DNA of 64,000 bases, taken from contig JACRJM010000004.1 of assembly GCA_016219965.1 (NCBI GenBank), forward strand, positions 496,001 to 560,000, given 5' to 3'. The position numbers were made by a program, and so were the translations under genes. Positions 57,524 through 64,000 of the stretch are shown here, piece after piece; position 1 is the stretch's first letter, and each line of letters begins with the position of its first letter. The DNA is from Candidatus Schekmanbacteria bacterium (GTDB lineage Bacteria > Schekmanbacteria > GWA2-38-11 > J061). The notes beneath the pieces are model-generated. The model ran no database searches. It saw only the letters and a program-made list of their open reading frames with translations, and had not been told where the DNA came from.

Positions 57524-59707
57524 TTAGATTATAAACTGGTCAATTAATTCAATAAGATGCATTACTTTTGTATCTTTTCCTGCCTTTTTTAACCCTCCCT
57601 GAATCTGCATTATGCAACCCGGGCATGTTGTAATTACAAGCTCAGCACCGGTTGCTTCGATGGTCTTTAGCTTTTTATCAAGGATTGCTTCTGCGGCGGC
57701 AGGATATTCAAGCGCAAAAGAACCTGCGGCACCGCAGCATTCGCAGGGGTTGTCCATTTCAATGAAATCAGTGCTGTTAAAACTTTTTATGATTTGACGA
57801 GGTTCATCGGTTATATTGAGCTTTCTGCTCATATGGCAAGGGTCATGATAAGTAATTGTATGGTTTAACTTTGCATCTGTTTTAAATCCTAAATCATTTA
57901 CAAGATACTGCGTTATATCAATACCTCTTTGAGCTATCATCTCTATGGCTTTTTTCTCTATTTCCTTTTCAGGACCTTTTTCAGATGAAAACAGTTCTGC
58001 ATATTTTTTACTTAATGCTTCAAGGCAGGTTGGACAGGCAGTTATTATTTTCCCTGAACTTTGGGACAGTAAGTTTATGTTATTAATGGCAATCTGCCGG
58101 GCTGTTGATATGTCGCCCGATGCTATAAGCGGATAACCGCAGCAGAGTAACCCATCGGGGAAAACAACTCGTATTCCTCTGCTGTTAAGAAGTTTTATGA
58201 TTTTTTCGCCAATATGCGGATAAACAAACTCTATCAGGCATCCGGGAAAAAACAGGACCTCTCCGGCATCTCCTTCCTGCCTGATTTTTTCAAAACGCTT
58301 TCTGAAAGGGACTGATGCTATTGCAGGAAGAGTCCGGAATTGCGTCATCCCTGAAAAAAAGAGTGGGAGGTGCCTGATGGTGTTTTCATTGTCTTTGAAT
58401 GGTGAAGACGATAATGCGGCAAGTCTCATAGCATTTTCGAAACGGTTCCTGTCAGTCATTATTTCCCTGAAAAAAAGCTTCTTGAACCAGCCTAAATCTC
58501 CGCCATCTGCAAGCTTTTCTCTGAGCTTAAGGAGAAGCTCCGGTATGTTGATTTTTACCGGACACACATCTGCACATGCACTGCACCCGGTACATGAGAA
58601 TATAAGTTCCCTTGCCTCGCGGGGTGCCTCAAGAAAATATGTGAGGATTGCACCTATGCCTCCCATGTAGGTGCTTCCGAAAACATGTCCCCCTATGGCT
58701 TTGAACACAGGACATACATTGAGGCATGCGCCGCACCGGAGGCAGCAAAGGGCTTCGGAAAATTCTTTGTCTTTTGCCAATTTACTCCGGCCATTGTCAA
58801 GAAGCACGACATGCACTTCTTCAGGGCCGTGGGCACCAAGTGTAAGGTTTAGTTCTATGTCAGCGGTCCGGCTTGGTCCTGTAATGAATGACACATAACT
58901 TGTAAGAGCCTGTCCGGTTGCGCTCTTTGTCAGAAGTTTTATGAGAGGAACAGCTTCCTCCATATTCTCTATGACTTTTTCCATTCCGACTACGGCTATG
59001 TGCAATGGTGGCAGGCTTGATACAAGTCTTGCATTTCCTTCGTTTGATATTATTACAACCGTTCCCGTGTCGGATAGAAGGAAGTTAGCGCCTGTGATTC
59101 CGGCTCCTGCATTTATAAACTCTTCTCTCAACCTTTTTCTTGCAACATTGACAAGCTCCTTCGGGTCTGAGCTTAATTGCCTTCCTTCAACTTCTCCGAA
59201 TGTTTTAGCTATCTCTTCCGCCGTAAGGTGTATGGCAGGAGCTATAAGGTGTGAAGGCTTTTCTCCCCGGAGCTGGACAATCCATTCTCCGAGGTCAGTT
59301 TCTACTACCCTCATTCCTGCTTTGGCGATGGCGCTGTTAAGCCCGATTTCTTCAGTGACAAGTGATTTGGATTTGACAACTGACTTTACATTGCGCTCGT
59401 GAAGCAGGCTGATTATATAACCACATGCAGAAGAACTGTCCGCGGCAAAAAAGAAAGTTCCTCCGGCTTCTCTCACCTTTTGTTCGAATAGCCGGATGTT
59501 CTCATCAAGGTTGGCTATGCAGCGCTCTTTTATTTCCCTTGCTTTGTCACGCACCTGTTCATAATCAGTCATCCCTGCAAGGGCTTTCTCCCTGTTTTCC
59601 GAAAACCTCGCAGCAGTCCTTTCAATCGCTTCCCTCAATACCGGATTAGATATTGCAGCGCGGCATTTTTTATTATATTCTTTGTGCTTCTTTGTTTTTC
59701 CATGCAT
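57524..59707 (-). CDS. LutB/LutA-type lactate utilisation fusion (LUD + 4Fe-4S + CCG)
   Basis: A 727-residue protein joining LutB-type and LutA-type modules. N-terminal LUD domain (about 60-310): KSVVKSKSLVTEEIGLNSAI, NLTLGAHGPEEVHVVLLDNG. Two 4Fe-4S motifs (CLRCGACLNVCPVF; CTGCSACADVCPV) follow, then two CCG domains (CCGYPLIASGDI with CPTC; CCGAAGSFALEYP with CPGC). Relatives oxidise lactate or related 2-hydroxyacids with quinone or electron-transfer flavoprotein. Having LutA and LutB in one chain is less usual. It lacks a LutC partner nearby. The sugar-isomerase-like gene is divergent. Confidence 0.85.
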   Translation of the reverse strand: MHGKTKKHKEYNKKCRAAISNPVLREAIERTAARFSENREKALAGMTDYEQVRDKAREIKERCIANLDENIRLFEQKVREAGGTFFFAADSSSACGYIISLLHERNVKSVVKSKSLVTEEIGLNSAIAKAGMRVVETDLGEWIVQLRGEKPSHLIAPAIHLTAEEIAKTFGEVEGRQLSSDPKELVNVARKRLREEFINAGAGITGANFLLSDTGTVVIISNEGNARLVSSLPPLHIAVVGMEKVIENMEEAVPLIKLLTKSATGQALTSYVSFITGPSRTADIELNLTLGAHGPEEVHVVLLDNGRSKLAKDKEFSEALCCLRCGACLNVCPVFKAIGGHVFGSTYMGGIGAILTYFLEAPREARELIFSCTGCSACADVCPVKINIPELLLKLREKLADGGDLGWFKKLFFREIMTDRNRFENAMRLAALSSSPFKDNENTIRHLPLFFSGMTQFRTLPAIASVPFRKRFEKIRQEGDAGEVLFFPGCLIEFVYPHIGEKIIKLLNSRGIRVVFPDGLLCCGYPLIASGDISTARQIAINNINLLSQSSGKIITACPTCLEALSKKYAELFSSEKGPEKEIEKKAIEMIAQRGIDITQYLVNDLGFKTDAKLNHTITYHDPCHMSRKLNITDEPRQIIKSFNSTDFIEMDNPCECCGAAGSFALEYPAAAEAILDKKLKTIEATGAELVITTCPGCIMQIQGGLKKAGKDTKVMHLIELIDQFII

Positions 59708-59803
59708 AAGTTTTATATGTTTTTAAAATGTGAACTTCAGGGGTGATGTTAATAAATAGTTCGCCTCCTTGCAAGATTAAGTTGGTTTGTGTAATTTTTA
59801 ATT

Positions 59804-60649
59804 ATGATGAAAGAGGAATTCCCGTTGAAAATATGCTTCTCCACACATTTTTATGTATCAGAGCCTTTGATTGAGTCGCATATCAGAGAGATAGCTTCTT
59901 TAGGCTACAGGGACATCGAACTCTGGTGCATGAAACCGCATTTCGATATCTCTGATAAGGGGAATGTAAAAAAAGTTTTCGGGGAGATAGCTGCCGGAGG
60001 ATTGAGAATCAATTCTTATCACGTGCCTATATTTACTTATCATTTTAATGCTGATGCCAATATGCCGGTTCGAGAATGGTTGTATCTTACGGATACCAGA
60101 GAGGAAAAAAGAATTGAGGCAGTAAGAATGTTAAAGGAAACCATGCGGACAATGACTGCCACAGGAGCAGGGATTGCTGTTCTTCATGCTGATCTGCGCG
60201 AAGGCGAAAACAGGGAATCAGAATTGGATGGGTTGCGGAAAAGTCTTACGGAACTTATTCCAGAGGCAGAAGCAAACAAGACTACTTTAGCTCTTGAAAA
60301 CACCCAGAGGACGGTACTTGTAAAAGATATCGTTAATCTGGTTAATGAGTTTTCCTCTCCATTTTTAAGGCTGTGCATTGATTTCGGACATGCCAACCTT
60401 TATGAGAAACCTGTTGAAAGCATCAAGATAGCAGGGGATTACCTTATTAACACTCATGTGTCCGATAATTTTGGAGACAAGGATATACACATGCATCCGG
60501 GGACAGGAAACATAAGTTGGAAAGAAATCGCAGACACACTGAATGAGACTGGCTACAGGGGAGCTCTTACACTGGAAGTGAAGCGCTCAAACGGTCTTGA
60601 TGGCATAGCATACGAAGATATCAGAAAAATGTTCTCACTTTCTGAATGA
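59804..60649 (+). CDS. sugar phosphate isomerase/epimerase-like TIM barrel
   Basis: A 281-residue AP_endonuc_2-type barrel: IASLGYRDIELWCMKP, AGLRINSYHVPIFT, AIAVLHADLRE-type strand (GIAVLHADLREGEN), LALENTQRT, LRLCIDFGHANL and NTHVSDNFGDKDIHMHPGTG. The conserved E, D and H residues form the usual metal site. Such enzymes isomerise or epimerise keto-sugars; the substrate is unknown. It is 10 bases before a large membrane protein and may be cotranscribed. Confidence 0.82.
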   Translation: MMKEEFPLKICFSTHFYVSEPLIESHIREIASLGYRDIELWCMKPHFDISDKGNVKKVFGEIAAGGLRINSYHVPIFTYHFNADANMPVREWLYLTDTREEKRIEAVRMLKETMRTMTATGAGIAVLHADLREGENRESELDGLRKSLTELIPEAEANKTTLALENTQRTVLVKDIVNLVNEFSSPFLRLCIDFGHANLYEKPVESIKIAGDYLINTHVSDNFGDKDIHMHPGTGNISWKEIADTLNETGYRGALTLEVKRSNGLDGIAYEDIRKMFSLSE

Positions 60650-60659
60650 TGGCTCATAG

Positions 60660-62783
60660 ATGACAAAAACAAACAACAGACTTTTATTAATCATGCTCCT
60701 TTTATTCCTTGTCCTTCGAATTTCTCTCATACTTTTCGCAACAGATTATTCTAATATGTATGAGGAGAGGCCTCTCTCCCTTCTTGCCCACGATGTAAAA
60801 GACGGAAATATCAGACTGCCGCTTATGGCTTATTACTATACCGGAGGACATGGCGGCCACGTAGTCAATGCACTGCTCTATGTCCCTTTTTTCATTCTGT
60901 TTGGAGACTCTTTATTTGTCCTTAAACTGACTGTCCTTATTCTTTTCTCCCTTCCAGCCCTGGCACTCTGGTACCTGTTTCTTAATAAATATTGCGGGGC
61001 TGAATCTGCCGTTGTCTTTTCACTCCTATACATCATGTCGCCCCCATATTTCTCTCTTAACAATATTATAGGATGGGGGCTTCACACGGAGATGAGTTTT
61101 TTCTACATCCTCTTTCTTTTCCTCATAGGAAATCTCATTTATGACTCTGATGAAGAGGGGAGAGCTAATCTCAAGCCGCTTCAAACTTTAGTATGCGGTT
61201 TCATCGCGGGGTTATCACTGTTTTATGGCTATTCATTTGCAGCAGTCCTTGCTGTGTCGCTTCTTTCCGTCTATCTTATAAAAAGAAGCTATCACATCGT
61301 TAAGTTTCTTGTTCTTTTTTTCATTCTTTTCCCGGCAGGTCTTGGAGTTCTTCTCTACAAGATATTCATTGTGAAAAGATACATAGTCCATGTTCAGGAC
61401 CAGCCTTTCATACCTTCTCCTGAAATGGGAAGATATCTGCAGAAATTTAAGGATCTTGTAATTTCAATTCCGCATTCGTTCTATTTCAGGTTTTGGGACG
61501 AAGCCTCCATAGATTCAAACACAATGTCTTATGAATATGCTTTAGTGTTTCTTGCAGCCTTTATGGCAGGTCTTTTTTTGGAGCGTAAAAATATTTACTC
61601 TGCATGCAGGGCCCTTGTTCCGGCAGAAAAATTCAGGCTTGATAAAAAACAACTTACACCTGAACTTCTGATTTTGATGAGCTCTTTATCATTTATCATG
61701 ATGGTTCTTCTCAGCGCATTTTATATCCCTGATTTTATTCCGGGGAGTAACATCCTGTATAACAAGCTCAACTTCTATCGTTATCTCCTTCCTTTCTATC
61801 CGTTCATGTTTGCATTGATGGCTGTGATTTTTCAGAGATTATGGAAGTCCGGAAAAAGGTCAGTAAAAATGATGGCTCTTATCCTTCTTGTTCTAAATCT
61901 CCTTTATTGCCTGACCTCGAATGTACGGCTTATGGATTATTCATCACTTGGGACTTCTTTTATTAACAGGGGATACACATTGCATGGTTATGAGTCACGA
62001 GCTGTTGTATCGACCCTGAATAAATCTTCATCATTTGATGATGCTTTAAGAGGGTTTGACAGATACAGCGATGGTGAAAAATACAATGTTTATAATTTTC
62101 TCGGGAAAACTGTCGGTATGAGAAATTACAGTCTTGAAGAGGTTATTGGCGCTGTTTCGAAAAATCATGGGGAGAAGCTTACAGGGGTTATTGAGGGGTT
62201 TTTTGAGGATAAAGGTTACAGATTCCTGAAGGAAGGCCGGGATATTGAAGAATATGTACGTATGGCTGACTCTCTTGCCAATGAGGATTATCAGCGTATA
62301 TGCTTCAGAAAGCTCGGTTTTGTGTCCGGAAGCTATGAAAAGTTAAAGAAGAAGGCAGGTGAAATAATTCTGCTTCTGCCGGCAAAATACGCATCGAGTT
62401 TTGCCGAAGGATACGGGGAGTCGATGATCAATGAAACGATGTTTCATTGTATTATAACTGAAGTTTATAACGGTCAGGAATGGGTTTCATTCCCGCAGGA
62501 ATATATAGGAGATTATTATTATGGTTTAGGCAGAGGGTTGGGGACTTCCTTTATGGGAATAAAGAACTCCTTATATGATATATCGGAAGACAGACCCGAA
62601 TACAGGGCTCTCTACTATAAAAGGCTGGACAATTATGTTAATGACGTAAAAAAGTGGGTTTCAAATAAGGGATACGGCGTTTCTGATAAAACAAAAATAT
62701 ATGAAGGGGTAAAGGACAAGGCAAATGAAATTTTTTTTAACTCACAGGAAATTAAAGAGTATATTGAGAAAGAGTTCATGTAA
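60660..62783 (+). CDS. large membrane protein, GT39-like, tandem copy 1
   Basis: A 707-residue protein with about ten membrane helices in the first 420 residues and a soluble C-terminal part (about 430-707). The first loop has SNMYEERPLSLLAHDVKDGN and YYYTGGHGGHVVNALLYVPF; this is the usual extracytoplasmic loop place for the acidic catalytic residue of GT39/ArnT-like transferases. The soluble tail is helical and lacks a motif I recognise. It overlaps nothing but is followed after 36 bases by a near-identical paralogue. Family assignment is by topology. Confidence 0.65.
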   Translation: MTKTNNRLLLIMLLLFLVLRISLILFATDYSNMYEERPLSLLAHDVKDGNIRLPLMAYYYTGGHGGHVVNALLYVPFFILFGDSLFVLKLTVLILFSLPALALWYLFLNKYCGAESAVVFSLLYIMSPPYFSLNNIIGWGLHTEMSFFYILFLFLIGNLIYDSDEEGRANLKPLQTLVCGFIAGLSLFYGYSFAAVLAVSLLSVYLIKRSYHIVKFLVLFFILFPAGLGVLLYKIFIVKRYIVHVQDQPFIPSPEMGRYLQKFKDLVISIPHSFYFRFWDEASIDSNTMSYEYALVFLAAFMAGLFLERKNIYSACRALVPAEKFRLDKKQLTPELLILMSSLSFIMMVLLSAFYIPDFIPGSNILYNKLNFYRYLLPFYPFMFALMAVIFQRLWKSGKRSVKMMALILLVLNLLYCLTSNVRLMDYSSLGTSFINRGYTLHGYESRAVVSTLNKSSSFDDALRGFDRYSDGEKYNVYNFLGKTVGMRNYSLEEVIGAVSKNHGEKLTGVIEGFFEDKGYRFLKEGRDIEEYVRMADSLANEDYQRICFRKLGFVSGSYEKLKKKAGEIILLLPAKYASSFAEGYGESMINETMFHCIITEVYNGQEWVSFPQEYIGDYYYGLGRGLGTSFMGIKNSLYDISEDRPEYRALYYKRLDNYVNDVKKWVSNKGYGVSDKTKIYEGVKDKANEIFFNSQEIKEYIEKEFM

Positions 62784-62819
62784 ATGCCTGTGATATATTT
62801 TAAAAATAAAGGTGTATAA

Positions 62820-64000
62820 ATGAGAAAAACAAACAACAGGCTGTTGTTAATCATGCTCCTTTTATTCCTTGTCCTTCGCATTTCTCTCATACTTTTTGCA
62901 ACAGATTATTCTGACATGTATGAGGAGAGGCCTCTCTCCCTCCTTGCCCATGATGTAAAAGACGGAAATATCAGATTGCCTCTTATGTTTTACTACTATA
63001 CCGGAGGTCATGGAGGTCATATTGTCAATGCGCTACTCTATGCCCCTTTTTTCATTCTGCTCGGCGACTCGTTATTTGCGCTTAAACTGCTTGACCTTAT
63101 CCTTTTCTCCCTTCCGGCCCTGGCCCTCTGGTACCTGTTTCTTAAGAAATATTGCGGGACTGAATCTGCCGTTGTCTTTTCACTGCTATACATCATGTCA
63201 CCTCCATATTTCTCTCTTAACAATATTATAGGATGGGGGCTTCACACGGAGATGAGTTTTTTTTATATCCTATTTCTTTTTCTCATAGGAAATCTCATTT
63301 ATGACTCTGATGAAGAGGGGAGAGCGAATTTCAAGCCGCTTCAAACTTTACTATGCGGTTTTATAGGCGGATTATCACTGTTTTACGGCTATTCATTTGC
63401 AGCAGTCCTTGCGGTGTCGCTTCTTTCCGTTTATCTTATAAAAAGAAGCTATCACATAGTGAAGTTTCTTGTTCTTTTTTTCATTCTTTTCCCGGCAGGT
63501 CTCGGAGTTCTTCTCTATAAAATATTTATAGTAAAAAAATATATCGTCCTTGTTCATGAACAGCCTTTTATACCTTCTCCTGAAATGGGAAGATATCTGC
63601 AGAAATTTAAAGATCTTGTAATTTCTATTCCCCATTCCTTCTATTTCAAGTTTTGGGACCAATCCTCCATAAAACCAGGCATAATGTCTTATGAATATAC
63701 TTTAGTGTTTCTTGCAGCCTTTATGGCAGTCCTTTTTTTAGAGCGTAAAAACATTTACTCTGCATGCAGGGCCCTTGTTCCGGGAGAAAGATTCAGGCTT
63801 GATAAAAAACAGCTTACACCTGAACTTCTGATTTTGATGAGCTCTTTATCATTTATCATGATGGTTCTTCTCAGCGCATTTGATGTTCCGGATTTTATTC
63901 CGGGTAGTAATGTTCTATATAACAAGCTCAACTTCTACCGTTATTTCATTCCTTTCTTTCCGTTCATGTTTGCTTTTATTGCTATGGTCTTCCAGAGGTT
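62820..64000 (+). CDS. large membrane protein, tandem copy 2 (3' partial)
   Basis: Starts at the ATG at 62820 (MRKTNNRLLLIMLLLFLVLR) and stays open to the window edge, 393 codons. It aligns in frame with copy 1 without gaps that I can see, and most codons are identical. Differences are spread out (for example YAPFFILLGDSLFALKLLDL against YVPFFILFGDSLFVLKLTVL). The duplication is therefore ancient enough to have drifted but is still tandem. Same topology as copy 1; the C-terminal soluble domain lies outside the window. Confidence 0.75.
   Translation, partial: MRKTNNRLLLIMLLLFLVLRISLILFATDYSDMYEERPLSLLAHDVKDGNIRLPLMFYYYTGGHGGHIVNALLYAPFFILLGDSLFALKLLDLILFSLPALALWYLFLKKYCGTESAVVFSLLYIMSPPYFSLNNIIGWGLHTEMSFFYILFLFLIGNLIYDSDEEGRANFKPLQTLLCGFIGGLSLFYGYSFAAVLAVSLLSVYLIKRSYHIVKFLVLFFILFPAGLGVLLYKIFIVKKYIVLVHEQPFIPSPEMGRYLQKFKDLVISIPHSFYFKFWDQSSIKPGIMSYEYTLVFLAAFMAVLFLERKNIYSACRALVPGERFRLDKKQLTPELLILMSSLSFIMMVLLSAFDVPDFIPGSNVLYNKLNFYRYFIPFFPFMFAFIAMVFQR

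Overview
The window is 64 kb of AT-rich chromosome (roughly 40% GC by eye) from a diderm, probably anaerobic or facultatively anaerobic bacterium. Supporting genes are a TonB-ExbB-ExbD system, many lipoproteins, an outer-membrane barrel, type IV pilus retraction ATPases, a c-type dihaem cytochrome, an aldehyde:ferredoxin oxidoreductase-like protein with its ferredoxin, and two large CCG/4Fe-4S oxidoreductases. I cannot assign a phylum; the mix fits a deltaproteobacterial-like, Nitrospirota-like or candidate-phylum genome. No rRNA, tRNA, CRISPR, prophage or transposase gene was seen.

Layout. 1-2482: 3' part of a REC-PAS-GAF-HD-GYP signalling protein. 2664-4139: polytopic membrane protein. 4339-6529: operon of threonine synthase-like protein, a sulfur-carrier ending in Gly-Gly, a NIL-domain protein and a JAMM protease. 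6530-6918: four short repeats. 6919-8607: two lipoproteins. 8820-11305: small ORF, tonB, exbB, two exbD. 11337-13004: DUF47 protein and Pit phosphate transporter. 13293-18024: MarR regulator with an RND efflux pair. 18043-20828: lipase-like hydrolase, two-cupredoxin protein, response regulator. 20967-25852: ferredoxin, compact AOR-like protein, a DUF2442 gene bracketed by repeats, and a GlcD-GlcF-type fusion. 25970-30413: lipoproteins, a BadI/MenB-like hydratase, a DsbA-like protein, YjbQ and an unknown small gene pair. 30468-35995: PilU, PilT, membrane glycosyltransferase-like protein, DUF2284 protein, lipoprotein.

36027-51595 is the standout. A same-strand block runs from 49459 down to 36027: outer-membrane barrel, then a single protein fusing both subunits of adenosylcobalamin-dependent ethanolamine ammonia-lyase (EutB-EutC) behind an apparent Sec signal peptide, a membrane protein, a BtuD-BtuF-BtuC-type importer, and then MoxR, DUF58, an MxaA/BatD-like protein, a vWA protein, an MxaK-like protein and a second vWA protein. 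The last six follow the order mxaR-S-A-C-K-L of methanol dehydrogenase operons, but no methanol dehydrogenase is present. Divergently transcribed are an exported dihaem cytochrome and a PotD-like binding protein with no ABC permease. My inference is a periplasmic, B12-dependent amine lyase system whose assembly uses a MoxR/vWA machine and whose cofactor supply uses the importer.

51618-64000: NCS2 permease, PIG-L deacetylase, MerR regulator, PCP-reductase-like small protein, MBL hydrolase with a sugar-kinase-like phosphotransferase, ribosomal protein S21, a LutB/LutA-type fusion, a sugar-isomerase-like TIM barrel, and two tandem near-identical membrane proteins, the second cut by the window edge. 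Several families of short palindromic repeats sit between genes. One family lies at gene 3' ends, with the last codons of each gene duplicated on its far side.
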